64,000 nucleotides of DNA from Pseudomonas triclosanedens (GTDB taxonomy: Bacteria > Pseudomonadota > Gammaproteobacteria > Pseudomonadales > Pseudomonadaceae), in the NCBI RefSeq assembly GCF_026686735.1, contig NZ_CP113432.1:1-64000 (forward strand), written 5' to 3'. Position numbers and translations under genes: made by a program. This document shows positions 22,069-33,205 of this stretch, in pieces. The notes beneath the pieces were generated by a model. That model was not told where the DNA came from, did no database searches, and was given only the letters and a program-made list of their open reading frames with translations. Numbering within the stretch: position 1 is the first letter of the stretch; the number at the start of each line of letters is the position of its first letter.

Positions 22069-22575
22069 TCACGCCTGTTGCCGGTGCTGTTTTTCCAGCT
22101 TCTTGCGGATACGGTCACGCTTGAGGTTGGACAGGTAGTCGACGAACAGCTTGCCGTTGAGGTGATCGCATTCGTGCTGGATGCACACGGCGAGCAGGTC
22201 TTCGGCGATTTCCTCGAAGGGCTTGCCGTCGCGGTCCAGCGCCTTGATGCGCACACGCAGCGGGCGGTCCACGTTCTCATAGAAGCCGGGAACCGACAGG
22301 CAGCCTTCCTGGTACGGGCCCTTCTCTTCGGTCAGCTCTTCCAGTTCGGGGTTGATGAACACCCGCGGCTCGGACTTGTCCTCGGACAGATCCATCACGA
22401 TGATCTGCTTGTGCACGTTGACCTGTGTGGCGGCCAGGCCGATGCCTGGAGCCTCGTACATGGTCTCGAACATGTCGTCGATCAGTTGGCGAATGCCGTC
22501 ATCGACCTCCGCTACCGGCTTGGCGATCGTACGCAGGCGAGGATCGGGAAATTCGAGAATGTTCAGAATGGCCAT
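22069..22575 (-). CDS. def: Peptide deformylase
   Basis: Fe2+/Zn2+ metalloenzyme that removes the formyl group from nascent proteins. It has 168 residues with all three motifs: [16 protein letters not shown] (metal Cys) and [11 protein letters not shown] (HExxH). It is divergent from tsaP. The 138-base gap holds a -35-like TTGACT on the minus strand but no convincing -10. Confidence 0.97.
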   Translation of the reverse strand: MAILNILEFPDPRLRTIAKPVAEVDDGIRQLIDDMFETMYEAPGIGLAATQVNVHKQIIVMDLSEDKSEPRVFINPELEELTEEKGPYQEGCLSVPGFYENVDRPLRVRIKALDRDGKPFEEIAEDLLAVCIQHECDHLNGKLFVDYLSNLKRDRIRKKLEKQHRQQA

Positions 22576-22713
22576 ATACGTTTGTGATGCACTTGTGGAA
22601 TAAAGTCAAAATCGACTGCTAATATGCTGAGCAGTATCGAAAAACGGCTGAAAAGCGCGGTAGGGGCGGCTTTCAGGCGTTTCATGTGTACACATAATAA
22701 AGGGATTCACTGC

Positions 22714-23739
22714 ATGAGGAAAACACTACTCGCCTTGCTGCTGCTGGCCGCAGGCGGGGTGGCTCAGGCTGCTGTGCAGCTCAAGGAAGGCCATCCGGAT
22801 AGCTATACCGTAGTGAAGGGCGACACCCTCTGGGACATCTCCGGCAAGTTCCTCAGCAAGCCGTGGAAGTGGCCGGAAATCTGGCACGTGAATCCGCAGA
22901 TTCAGAATCCGCACCTGATCTATCCGGGTGACGTACTGAGCCTGGTGTACATAGATGGCCAGCCGCGGCTGATGCTCAATCGCGGCGCATCGCGGGGGAC
23001 CATCAAGCTGTCGCCGCGAGTGCGCAGCTCGCCGATTTCCGAAGCGATCCCGACGATCCCGCTGGAAAAGATCAACGCCTTCCTGCTCTCCAACCGCATC
23101 GTGGATAGCGACGAAGTCTTCTCCGACGCGCCCTATGTGGTGGCTGGCGACAACGAGAGCGTGATCAGCGGCGCCGGCGACCGCGCCTATGCCCGCGGCA
23201 ATTCGCTGACCGAAGAGAACAGCTACGGCATCTTCCGCCAGGCGAAGGTCTACACCGACCCGGATACCAACGAAGTCCTCGGCATCGACGCGATGGACGT
23301 CGGCGGCGCCAACGTGACGGCGAAGGAAGGTGATGTCGCCACCCTCATGCTGACCCGTACTACCCAGGAAGTACGTCCGGGCGATCGCCTCTTCCCCACC
23401 GAAGAGCGTGCGATCACCTCGACCTTCATGCCCAGCGAGCCAAGCAGCGAGATCAAGGGCACCATCATCGATGTGCCGCGTGGTGTGACCCAGATCGGCA
23501 AGTACGACGTGGTGACCATCGACAAGGGCTCCCGCGACGGCCTGGCTGAAGGCAACGTCCTGGCGATCTACAAGCTGGGTGAAACCGTGCGCGACCGCGT
23601 CACCGGCGACATGGTGAAGATCCCGGATGAGCGCTCGGGTCTGTTGATGGTCTTCCGCACATACAACCGCTTGAGCTATGGCCTGGTGCTGACCGCCAGC
23701 CGCTCGCTCGAAGTCCGCGACCGGGTACAGAATCCCTGA
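22714..23739 (+). CDS. tsaP: TsaP, LysM peptidoglycan-binding type IV pilus secretin-associated protein
   Basis: Periplasmic protein that anchors the PilQ secretin to peptidoglycan. It has 341 residues, equal to P. aeruginosa PA0020. The start MRKTLLALLLLAAGGVAQA is a clean signal peptide. A LysM domain (YTVVKGDTLWDISGKFLSKPW to NPHLIYPGDVL) follows at about residues 30-80, then a C-terminal FlgT_C-like domain. An ATG 90 bases upstream is rejected because it would bury the signal peptide. A -10-like TAATAT lies at 22620-22625. Confidence 0.9.
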   Translation: MRKTLLALLLLAAGGVAQAAVQLKEGHPDSYTVVKGDTLWDISGKFLSKPWKWPEIWHVNPQIQNPHLIYPGDVLSLVYIDGQPRLMLNRGASRGTIKLSPRVRSSPISEAIPTIPLEKINAFLLSNRIVDSDEVFSDAPYVVAGDNESVISGAGDRAYARGNSLTEENSYGIFRQAKVYTDPDTNEVLGIDAMDVGGANVTAKEGDVATLMLTRTTQEVRPGDRLFPTEERAITSTFMPSEPSSEIKGTIIDVPRGVTQIGKYDVVTIDKGSRDGLAEGNVLAIYKLGETVRDRVTGDMVKIPDERSGLLMVFRTYNRLSYGLVLTASRSLEVRDRVQNP

Positions 23740-23756
23740 TTCTTTCGCCCTTCCTG

Positions 23757-23782
23757 AAAACCCCGCTTCGGCGGGGTTTTTT
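23757..23782 (+). terminator. Intrinsic terminator after tsaP
   Basis: Stem AACCCCGC with GCGGGGTT around a TTCG-type loop, followed by TTTT. It starts 17 bases past the tsaP stop; its A-rich 5' flank could also serve the other strand, but no gene converges there. Confidence 0.92.
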
Positions 23783-23875
23783 GTGGGCGCGATTCGGACT
23801 CATCCGACTGGGCCGATAGCTTGTGGCTGGGCATAGTCACGGCGACACCCTCCTTCGTCGCAACGGATTGCCGCC

Positions 23876-24982
23876 ATGCCCGGACAGATCAATTCCTTCC
23901 TCTCCCCTTCCGAATGCGAAGCCCGCCTGCGCCTGCACGCATTGCCCGAGCTCGGGCCGAAGCGCTTTCGGCGACTGCTGGCGGCATTCGGTTCCGCTTC
24001 GGCGGCGCTCAGCGCCCCCGCGTCGGCCTGGCGTGCGCTAGGAATACCGCAGGCTTCTGCGGAGCAGCGACGAGACGCCCACATCCGCGACCAGGCTGCA
24101 GCCGCGCTGCGCTGGCTGGAAGCGCCCGGCCATGCTCTGCTCGCCTGGGACGATCCCGGCTACCCCGCCCTGCTCGCTGAACTGTCTGACGCGCCGCCGC
24201 TGCTGTTCGTGGCTGGGGATGCCACTCTGTTGGAGCTTCCGCAGCTCGCCGTGGTCGGCAGCCGCCGCGCCAGCAAGCCGGGGCTGGATACCGCGCGGGC
24301 CTTCGCCGGCAGCCTGGCTGGGGGTGGGTTCGTGGTAACCAGCGGACTCGCCCTGGGCATCGATGGCGCCGCACACGAAGGTGCTCTGCAGGCGGCTGGC
24401 AAGACCGTCGCGGTTCTCGGGACCGGCCTGGAACATGTCTATCCGCAGCGCCATCTGGGACTCGCGCGGCGCATCGTCGACGGGGGTGGCGCGCTGGTGT
24501 CGGAGTTTCCGCTGCAGTGCCCGCCGCAGGCGGCGAACTTTCCCCGGCGCAATCGCATCATCAGCGGCCTGTCCGTTGGAGTGCTGGTGGTGGAGGCCAG
24601 TCCGTCCAGCGGTTCGCTGATCACCGCGCGACTTGCCGCGGAACAGGGGCGCGAGGTCTACGCGATTCCCGGCTCGATCCATCATCCCGGCGCACGCGGC
24701 TGTCATGAGCTCATTCGCCAGGGTGCCATGCTGGTGGAAAGCGTCGACCACATTCTGGAAGGATTGCGCGGCTGGACCGCCCGGCCAGTGGAGGCGGCGC
24801 CAGCGCCACGGCAGTTCGCCCATCCGCTTCTCGACCTCTTGCGCGCCGCACCGCAGAGCAGTGAGCAACTGGCGCACAACAGCGCCATGAGCTTGCCGGA
24901 AGTGCTTGCGGCCCTGACCGAACTGGAGCTGGACGGATGGGTGGCCTGCGAGGCCGGCGTCTGGGTGCATCGTGCGCCCTGA
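23876..24982 (+). CDS. dprA: DprA/Smf, DNA-processing protein for natural transformation
   Basis: Binds incoming single-stranded DNA and loads RecA. It has 368 residues: an N-terminal SAM-like helical domain, the Rossmann-like core with VVGSRRASKPGLD, SGLALGIDGAAHEGAL and FPRRNRIISGLS, and a C-terminal winged-helix (DprA_WH) region after about 290. tsaC follows 42 bases later on the same strand, an arrangement common in gammaproteobacteria. Confidence 0.96.
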   Translation: MPGQINSFLSPSECEARLRLHALPELGPKRFRRLLAAFGSASAALSAPASAWRALGIPQASAEQRRDAHIRDQAAAALRWLEAPGHALLAWDDPGYPALLAELSDAPPLLFVAGDATLLELPQLAVVGSRRASKPGLDTARAFAGSLAGGGFVVTSGLALGIDGAAHEGALQAAGKTVAVLGTGLEHVYPQRHLGLARRIVDGGGALVSEFPLQCPPQAANFPRRNRIISGLSVGVLVVEASPSSGSLITARLAAEQGREVYAIPGSIHHPGARGCHELIRQGAMLVESVDHILEGLRGWTARPVEAAPAPRQFAHPLLDLLRAAPQSSEQLAHNSAMSLPEVLAALTELELDGWVACEAGVWVHRAP

Positions 24983-25024
24983 GCACGTAAACTGCCGCGC
25001 ATTCGAGTGTTCGAGGAGTTCCCG

Positions 25025-25582
25025 ATGTTCAGCAACTGGCGTACCCAGCGCATGGCCAAGGTCGTGCGCGATGGCGGAGTGATCGCTTATCCGACCGAAG
25101 CCGTCTGGGGCCTGGGCTGCGACCCGTGGAATGCCGATGCGGTCTACCGCCTGCTGGCGATCAAGGCGCGGCCGGTGGAAAAGGGCCTGATCCTGGTGGC
25201 CGACGATGTCAGCCGGTTCGACTTCCTTCTCGACGACCTGCCGGAAGCCTGGCAGGAAAAGCTCGCGGCGAGTTGGCCGGGGCCCAATACCTGGCTGGTA
25301 CCGCACCAGGGACGGCTGCCAGAGTGGGTTACCGGCCAGCACGATACGGTCGCGCTGCGAGTGACAGACCACCCGGTGGTTTGCGAGCTGTGCCGCCTCA
25401 CCGGCCCCTTGATTTCCACCTCGGCCAACCCCGCTGGCCGCCCTGCCGCGCGCACCCGTCTGCGCATCGAGCAGTACTTCCATGAAGAACTGGACGGCGT
25501 GCTCGGTGGTGCGCTGGGTGGACGGCGCAATCCGAGCCTGATCCGAGACCTGCGCACAGGTGAGGTAGTGCGGCCTTCGTAA
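25025..25582 (+). CDS. tsaC: Threonylcarbamoyl-AMP synthase (YrdC/Sua5 family)
   Basis: Makes threonylcarbamoyl-AMP from Thr, bicarbonate and ATP for the t6A37 modification of ANN-decoding tRNAs. It has 185 residues, with the YrdC signature [26 protein letters not shown] and [13 protein letters not shown]. The ATG at 25025 is preferred over one 18 bases earlier because GAGGAG lies seven bases before it and the length equals PA0022. It converges with qor. Confidence 0.95.
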   Translation: MFSNWRTQRMAKVVRDGGVIAYPTEAVWGLGCDPWNADAVYRLLAIKARPVEKGLILVADDVSRFDFLLDDLPEAWQEKLAASWPGPNTWLVPHQGRLPEWVTGQHDTVALRVTDHPVVCELCRLTGPLISTSANPAGRPAARTRLRIEQYFHEELDGVLGGALGGRRNPSLIRDLRTGEVVRPS

Positions 25583-25609
25583 GCCGCACCTTGCCCTGCG
25601 CGTCGGCGC

Positions 25610-27675
<2,066 letters not shown>

Positions 27676-27700
27676 TTGCCGCCGGGCGCTGATTGGCAGG

Positions 27701-27732
27701 CGGTGCCAAGGCCGTTCGCAGGCTTGGCACCG
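27701..27732. other. Inverted repeat between hemF and aroE
   Basis: Perfect 10-bp arms CGGTGCCAAG and CTTGGCACCG around a 12-base loop, in the 112-base gap. There is no T-run, so it is not a standard terminator. It could be an RNA-stabilising hairpin, a REP-like unit or a protein site. Confidence 0.5.
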
Positions 27733-27787
27733 TGGGGCGAAACCGGCAATCTCTGCGCCTTCCATACTTCTCGCTGCAGGATTCCCA

Positions 27788-28609
27788 ATGGACCGCTACT
27801 GCGTCTTCGGCAACCCCATCGGCCACAGCAAGTCGCCGCTGATCCATCGCCTGTTCGCCGAGCAGACCGGCCAGGTGCTCAGCTATGACGCGCGGCTGGC
27901 GCCGCTGGACGATTTCAGCGCCAACGCCCGCGAGTTCTTCGCGCAGGGCCTGGGCGGCAACGTCACCGTGCCGTTCAAGGAAGAGGCTTATCGACTGGCC
28001 GCCGAACTGACCGAACGCGCCCGCCGGGCCGGCGCGGTGAATACCCTGAAGAAGCTCGCCGATGGCCGATTGCTGGGTGACAACACCGACGGCGCGGGGC
28101 TGACCCGCGACCTGACGGTGAATCACGGCGTCACCCTGCACGGTGCGCGCATTCTGGTGCTGGGTGCCGGCGGCGCGGTACGCGGCATCCTCGAACCCTT
28201 CCTCGCCCAGCAGCCGGCCTGCGTCGTCATCGCCAACCGCACGGCGTCGAAGGCCGGGCAACTGGCGGAGGAGTTCAAGGACCTTGGCCCGGTGCGTGGC
28301 GGCGGGTTCGATCTGCGCGACGAACCTTTCGACCTCATCGTCAACGGCACTTCCGCCTCCCTGGCGGGGGAGCTGCCGCCCATCGACCCTGCTCTGATCC
28401 GCCCGGGGCACACTGTCTGCTACGACATGATGTACGGCAAGGACACCACGGCCTTCAACCGATGGGCCGCCGAGCACGGCGCGGCGCGCTGCATCGACGG
28501 CCTGGGAATGCTTGTGGAGCAGGCCGCCGAAGCCTTCCTGCTGTGGCGTGGCGTGCGTCCCGACTCCACGCCGGTGCTGGAAGCGCTGCGGCAGCAGCTA
28601 AGGGGCTGA
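27788..28609 (+). CDS. aroE: Shikimate dehydrogenase
   Basis: NADPH-dependent reduction of 3-dehydroshikimate to shikimate in aromatic amino acid synthesis. It has 273 residues, with the substrate-binding [10 protein letters not shown], catalytic Lys in [20 protein letters not shown], and the NADP-binding [10 protein letters not shown] followed by ANRTASKA (the Arg fits NADP preference). Confidence 0.97.
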   Translation: MDRYCVFGNPIGHSKSPLIHRLFAEQTGQVLSYDARLAPLDDFSANAREFFAQGLGGNVTVPFKEEAYRLAAELTERARRAGAVNTLKKLADGRLLGDNTDGAGLTRDLTVNHGVTLHGARILVLGAGGAVRGILEPFLAQQPACVVIANRTASKAGQLAEEFKDLGPVRGGGFDLRDEPFDLIVNGTSASLAGELPPIDPALIRPGHTVCYDMMYGKDTTAFNRWAAEHGAARCIDGLGMLVEQAAEAFLLWRGVRPDSTPVLEALRQQLRG

Positions 28610-28691
28610 TACTGCACGACTATTTCGAACTTCGCGGCAGGTCGCCGGTGGGCGTGGTATCTCCCGGCGGGATACGCATGGAGCTGAAACG

Positions 28692-29030
28692 ATGAGCGAG
28701 ACCACCATTCGCGGCTATCACGCCCACGTCTATTTCGACGCCGCCAGCATCGGCCGGGCAAGGGCCCTGTGCGAGGAAGCGGTGCGTCGTTTCGGGGTCA
28801 AGATGGGGCGTGTCCACGAGCGTCCGGTCGGGCCGCATCCGGACTGGAGCTGCCAGCTAGCCTTCGACAACGACAGTTTCGCGGCGGTCGTCCCCTGGCT
28901 GGCGTTGCACCGCGACGGGCTGGTGGTGTTCGTCCACCCGGACACTGGCGATGACCTGCGCGACCACCGCGACCACGGCATCTGGATGGGGGAGATGCGG
29001 CCACTGGACCTTTCGCAGTTCATGGGCTGA
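28692..29030 (+). CDS. DOPA 4,5-dioxygenase-like small protein
   Basis: A 112-residue single-domain protein of the DOPA dioxygenase-like family (ferredoxin-like alpha/beta fold). Conserved features seen are YHAHVYFD near the N-terminus, the histidine pair region GRVHERPVGPHPDW, and VFVHPDTGDDLRDHRDHGIWMG. Bacterial members often have no known substrate. It lies 82 bases after aroE, possibly in the same transcript. Confidence 0.85.
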   Translation: MSETTIRGYHAHVYFDAASIGRARALCEEAVRRFGVKMGRVHERPVGPHPDWSCQLAFDNDSFAAVVPWLALHRDGLVVFVHPDTGDDLRDHRDHGIWMGEMRPLDLSQFMG

Positions 29031-29044
29031 AATCTTTTGCATTC

Positions 29045-29063
29045 GATAATAATTCTCGATTCC
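29045..29063. promoter_or_regulatory. Putative Fur box upstream of the ECF sigma gene
   Basis: GATAATAATTCTCGATTCC agrees with the 19-bp Fur consensus at 12 positions, including the whole first GATAAT hexamer. It lies about 70-90 bases before the sigma gene, consistent with iron repression of an iron-uptake regulator. Confidence 0.65.
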
Positions 29064-29132
29064 GTGTATGCTTGTTCCCCTTCGCATCGGTCTGACAGAC
29101 ATGGGCCGGTCTTTCGGGGTATTTCGGCCATC

Positions 29133-29654
29133 ATGCGGCGTTTCGCCTCTTCTTCCTTGCTGCAGAGCTTCCAGGCGCATTATGCGGACCTGATGCGCTT
29201 CCTCGCGCGCAGGCTGGGCGATAACCAGCGAGCCGCCGATGTCGCCCAGGACACCTGGCTGCGCCTGGCCGACCAGCCCGCCGATGCCGACGTACAGGAC
29301 CCGCGCGCCTACCTGTTCCGCGTGGCCGGCAACCTGGCCATCGACAACCTGCGCCGCGAAGGTCGATTGGCCGAGCTGCATGTCGACGAAGCCGCCGCCA
29401 ACGACCTCAGCGATCCCACCTCCGGGCTGGAGCACCGCCTGCTTGCCCATGAGGCGCTGGAGCATCTCGACGCGGCGCTCGACCAGTTGCCGGCCAACGT
29501 CCGCCAGGCGCTGCTGATGAATCGCCTCGACGGCCTGACCCACGCGCAGATCGCCCGGCGCCTGGGGGTTTCCGAGAGCATGGTGGGTAAGTACATCGTC
29601 CAGGCCATGCGCCATTGCCGCGACTGGGCCGAACGCCAGGCGGATGTGCCATGA
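29133..29654 (+). CDS. ECF sigma factor, FecI-like (iron-starvation type)
   Basis: A 173-residue extracytoplasmic-function sigma factor. Region 2 includes LARRLGDNQRAADVAQDTWL and PRAYLFRVAGNLAIDNLRRE. Region 4 has LPANVRQALLMNRLDGLTHAQI and the recognition helix ARRLGVSESMVGKYIVQAMR. The start at 29133 avoids an N-terminal stretch that runs through the Fur box. The FecR gene overlaps its stop by four bases, and the TonB receptor follows, so this is a complete cell-surface signalling set. Confidence 0.93.
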   Translation: MRRFASSSLLQSFQAHYADLMRFLARRLGDNQRAADVAQDTWLRLADQPADADVQDPRAYLFRVAGNLAIDNLRREGRLAELHVDEAAANDLSDPTSGLEHRLLAHEALEHLDAALDQLPANVRQALLMNRLDGLTHAQIARRLGVSESMVGKYIVQAMRHCRDWAERQADVP

Positions 29655-30589
29655 AGCCTGACCACGCCGCCCTTTCCGACCAGGCCATCGACTACCTGGT
29701 GCGCCTGCATTCCGGTAGCGCTGGTGCCGGCGAGCGCATGGAGTTCCTGCGCTGGCGGGCGCAAAGCCCTGCTCACGAGCGCGCGGCCCGCGAGGCTGAG
29801 GCCCTGTGGGGCGCGCTGTCGGAAACCCGTAGCGCCAGAAACCACCGACAGCGCGCGCGCCGCCCTCGCCGCCTGGCGATGCTGGCCGTAGCCGCTTGCG
29901 TGGCCACTGTGGCGGTGAGCATCGCCCTGCCCGAGCCGCTCGCCGGGCTGTATGCCGACTACACCACGCGTACCGGCGAGCGACGCATGATCGAGCTGGC
30001 GGACGGCAGCCGCGTCTGGCTCAACAGTCACAGTGCCCTGTCGGTGGATTTCGGCGCAGACTCGCGAGCCCTGCGCCTGCACAGCGGCGAGGCGCTGTTC
30101 GAAGTAGCCAAGGACCCGGCGCGGCCTTTCATCGTCCAGGCCCGGGGCGGCGAAGTGCGCGCAGTGGGGACACGCTTCGACGTGGACAGCCGTGGGCCGC
30201 AGGTGCGGGTGGATGTGACCGAGGGGGTGGTTCAGGTGAATAGCGCCGGCGGCGCGCCGGTGCGCTTGTCCGCCGGAGAACGATTGAGCTACGGCGAGCG
30301 CGCTGCGCCCGAGCCGGTGCAGCCGCTGGACCTTTCCAGCGCCAGTGCCTGGCAGCGCGGCAAGCTGATCTTCAACCAGCGCCCTCTGGGCGAAGTGCTC
30401 GACGAACTGGAGCGCTATCTGCCGGGGCGCATCCTGCTGACCGATGCAGAGCTGCGCCAGCACAAGGTCAGTGGCGTGTTCGATCTCGACGATCCGGGAG
30501 CGCTGCTCAAGACGCTGGAGCGGCTGCAGCCGGTAACGGTCACGCGCCTGCCCTGGCTGGTGCTGATCCGTCCCGCGCCGAGGGCCTGA
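29651..30589 (+). CDS. FecR-type transmembrane sigma regulator
   Basis: A 312-residue inner-membrane protein relaying receptor occupancy to the sigma factor. The cytoplasmic N-terminal domain (DUF4880, AIDYLVRLHSGSAGAGERMEFL) comes first, then one membrane segment at about 77-96 (LAMLAVAACVATVAVSIALP). The periplasmic FecR domain has MIELADGSRVWLNSHSALSV, and a C-terminal secretin/TonB-like region with FNQRPLGEVLDELERYLPGR would contact the receptor STN domain. It is translationally coupled to the sigma gene. Confidence 0.93.
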   Translation: MKPDHAALSDQAIDYLVRLHSGSAGAGERMEFLRWRAQSPAHERAAREAEALWGALSETRSARNHRQRARRPRRLAMLAVAACVATVAVSIALPEPLAGLYADYTTRTGERRMIELADGSRVWLNSHSALSVDFGADSRALRLHSGEALFEVAKDPARPFIVQARGGEVRAVGTRFDVDSRGPQVRVDVTEGVVQVNSAGGAPVRLSAGERLSYGERAAPEPVQPLDLSSASAWQRGKLIFNQRPLGEVLDELERYLPGRILLTDAELRQHKVSGVFDLDDPGALLKTLERLQPVTVTRLPWLVLIRPAPRA

Positions 30590-30763
30590 CGGCTTTTTGC
30601 GACTGGGCGGCCGTACCGGCAAAGCCGATTGCCGGCCTCCCACACAAGAAGATGAAAATTTTTTGCATTTGCTACTGCAAGGTTTGCATGGCCGTTTCGT
30701 CGTAGGCAGGAACGCGAAGAATTCTCAATACGCGCCCCTGCCACACAAGAACGGATATCCACC

Positions 30764-33151
30764 ATGTCTTACCGTCCTTCCCCTCTGCACCGTGCCATGC
30801 TGCTCGCTTCGTTGCTCGGTGCCACCGCTCCCCTCGCCCTGGCCGCCGAGCGCCCTGCCGTCGAGCTGCATATCGTTCCGCGCAGCCTGGACAGTGCGCT
30901 GACCCAGTTCGCCGACCAGGCCGGGCTGCACCTGCTATTCAATTCCGAGGACATCCAGGGCCTGCGCAGCGAAGGGTTGGACGGCCGCTACACCCCGGAG
31001 CAGGCGCTGGACAGGCTGCTCGCGGGCAGTGGCATGAGCTGGCGCTTCACCGACGACCGTACCGTGCTGCTGCAACGCGAGAAGACTGATGATTCCGCTG
31101 CCATCAGCCTCGCACCGATGCAGATCAGCGTGGCGGCGCGCACGCCGACGGATATCAGCTCGATTCCCGGCACCGTCTGGGTGGTGGACCAGACTCAGCT
31201 ACGCGAACAGCTCGATACCGGCGTCAGCCTCAAGGAAGCCGTGGGCAAGCTGGTTCCCGGCCTCGACCTGGCTCCGGAGGGGCGTACCAACTACGGCCAG
31301 AACATGCGCGGGCGCAACGTACTGGTAATGATCGATGGAGTCAGTCAGAACAGCTCGCGCGGACTGTCGCGCCAGTTCGACAGCATCTCGCCGTTCAACG
31401 TCGAGCGCATCGAGGTGCTTTCCGGCGCCAGCGCCATCTACGGCGGCGGCGCAACCGGCGGGATCATCAACATCATCACCAGGAAGGGCGCGCCGGGCGA
31501 CGCGCGCTTCGAGACACAACTGGGCGCCAGCAGCGGCTTCAACAACAGCGACGACCTGTCCACCCGTGCCGCGCAGTCTGTCAGCGGCGGCAACGACCGC
31601 GTAGTGGGCCGCCTGGGCGTGACGGCGGAGAAGAACGAAGCCTTCTACGACGGCGCCGGCAACCAGATCTTCATCGACAATACCCAGACCGACCTGCAGT
31701 ACAACCGCACCGTCGACGTGATGGGTAACCTCACCGCGCAATTCACCGACGAGCAGAGCCTCGACCTGCTGGCGCAGTACTACGACTCTGGCAACGACGG
31801 CAGCACCGGCATCTACTTTCCCAACCTGAAGTACAAGGCGCCGTCCAACCTCGAGGATGCGGAAATCCGCAGCGGCATGGACACCGACCTCGAACCGCGC
31901 ACCCGCCGCGTGCTGCTCAATGCCAATTACCACCATAGCAACCTGCTGGAGCAGGACTTCTACCTGCAGGCGTACTACCGCAAGGAAGACGACAACTTCT
32001 ACCCCTTCCCGTACTACAACACCGGCAAGCCGACCGGCTCCAAGGGTGTGTACTTCGCCGCCTCGCAGCAGAACTTCGAGGTCAGCGGCGTGAAGGGCCT
32101 GTTCAGCAAGCAGTGGGATTCGCTCAAGTTCACCTATGGCGTGGACTTCGACCACGAGCGCTTCAACGCCGAGCAGAAGGTCTTCGACCAGCAGGTATCG
32201 TCGCAAAGCGGTGGCCTGGACCTGGAAACCGCCAGCAGCGCGCCGCGCTACCCGAGCTACATCGTCGACGGCCTGTCGGTGTACGGCCAACTGGACTGGA
32301 AGGCCACCGACAACCTGACCTTCTCCGGCGGTGCGCGCCACCAGAAGATGGATGTCGACGTGGACGATTTCAAAGGCGTGCCCGGCGGCAGCAACGACTA
32401 CCAGGTCAACCTGTTCAACCTGGGCGCCATCTACGACTTCAAGAACGGCCATCAGGTCTGGAGCAACTACAGCGAAGGTTTCGACCTGCCCGACCCGGCC
32501 AAGTACTACGGCAAGCCGGGCCTGTCGGTGGACGATAACCCGCTGGCCGGCATCAAGAGCCGCCAGATCGAGGCCGGCTGGCGCTACAGCGACGTACAGT
32601 GGCAGACCCAGGCGGCGGTCTATTACATCTGGTCGGACAAGATCATCACAACCGACCAGGCGACCCTCACCATCGACGTCGAGGACCAGAAGAGCCGCGA
32701 CTTCGGCTTCGAAGGTGCTGTGACGCGCTACTTCGAGAGCGGCTGGCAGGGCGGCACCACGCTGCATGTGGTGCGCTCCGAGGAAGAGGATGCCGATGGC
32801 GACTGGATCAAGCGCGATGCGCGCTATGCCTCGCTGTCCAAGTCCACCGCGTTCGTCGGCTGGAGCGACGGCACCACCAGCGCGCGCCTGCAGGGGCAGC
32901 ACGCCTTCACCCTCAAGGATGATGCCGACCATGAGATCGACGGGTACACCACCTTTGACCTGATGGGGGAGCGCAAGACCGAGTTCGGCACCTTCAGCGC
33001 CGGTATCCAGAACCTGCTGGACAAGGAATACAGCACCGTCTGGGGGCAACGTGCGGCGCTGTTCTACTCGCCCACCTACGGCCCGGCCTACCTGTACGAC
33101 TACCAGGGCCGCGGGCGAACCTTCACCCTGGGCTGGAGCCTGGAATACTGA
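30764..33151 (+). CDS. TonB-dependent siderophore receptor with STN signalling domain
   Basis: A 795-residue outer-membrane receptor. The signal peptide ends near ALA-AE (residue 28). An N-terminal STN domain (IVPRSLDSALTQFADQAGLHLLF) marks it as a transducer for the FecR/sigma pair. A TonB-box-like MQISVAA lies near residue 118, then the plug (VLVMIDGVSQNSSRG, NVERIEVLSGASAIYGGGATGG) and a 22-strand barrel ending in the aromatic tail LGWSLEY. The plug resembles IutA/ChtA receptors for hydroxamate siderophores such as aerobactin; that ligand is inference. The 174-base leader has two TTTGCAT repeats (30662-30688) and a GAAAAT, candidates for the sigma-specific promoter. Confidence 0.93.
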   Translation: MSYRPSPLHRAMLLASLLGATAPLALAAERPAVELHIVPRSLDSALTQFADQAGLHLLFNSEDIQGLRSEGLDGRYTPEQALDRLLAGSGMSWRFTDDRTVLLQREKTDDSAAISLAPMQISVAARTPTDISSIPGTVWVVDQTQLREQLDTGVSLKEAVGKLVPGLDLAPEGRTNYGQNMRGRNVLVMIDGVSQNSSRGLSRQFDSISPFNVERIEVLSGASAIYGGGATGGIINIITRKGAPGDARFETQLGASSGFNNSDDLSTRAAQSVSGGNDRVVGRLGVTAEKNEAFYDGAGNQIFIDNTQTDLQYNRTVDVMGNLTAQFTDEQSLDLLAQYYDSGNDGSTGIYFPNLKYKAPSNLEDAEIRSGMDTDLEPRTRRVLLNANYHHSNLLEQDFYLQAYYRKEDDNFYPFPYYNTGKPTGSKGVYFAASQQNFEVSGVKGLFSKQWDSLKFTYGVDFDHERFNAEQKVFDQQVSSQSGGLDLETASSAPRYPSYIVDGLSVYGQLDWKATDNLTFSGGARHQKMDVDVDDFKGVPGGSNDYQVNLFNLGAIYDFKNGHQVWSNYSEGFDLPDPAKYYGKPGLSVDDNPLAGIKSRQIEAGWRYSDVQWQTQAAVYYIWSDKIITTDQATLTIDVEDQKSRDFGFEGAVTRYFESGWQGGTTLHVVRSEEEDADGDWIKRDARYASLSKSTAFVGWSDGTTSARLQGQHAFTLKDDADHEIDGYTTFDLMGERKTEFGTFSAGIQNLLDKEYSTVWGQRAALFYSPTYGPAYLYDYQGRGRTFTLGWSLEY

Positions 33152-33170
33152 GGGTCTGAAACTTCCAACT

Positions 33171-33205
33171 TGAAAAAACTCAGGCCACCTTTCCGGTGGC
33201 CTGAT
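33171..33205 (-). terminator. Intrinsic terminator overlapping the 3' end of the monooxygenase-like gene
   Basis: Arms CAGGCCACC and GGTGGCCTG (33181-33203) close on a TTTCC loop. On the minus strand it is followed by TTTTTT. The stem is made from the last codons of the gene. It can also slow read-through from the receptor gene on the plus strand. Confidence 0.8.

Noticed and set aside
22587..22609. TTGACT as a def promoter -35
   Set aside because: The hexamer at 17-base spacing downstream is CACAAA, too far from a -10 consensus to call.
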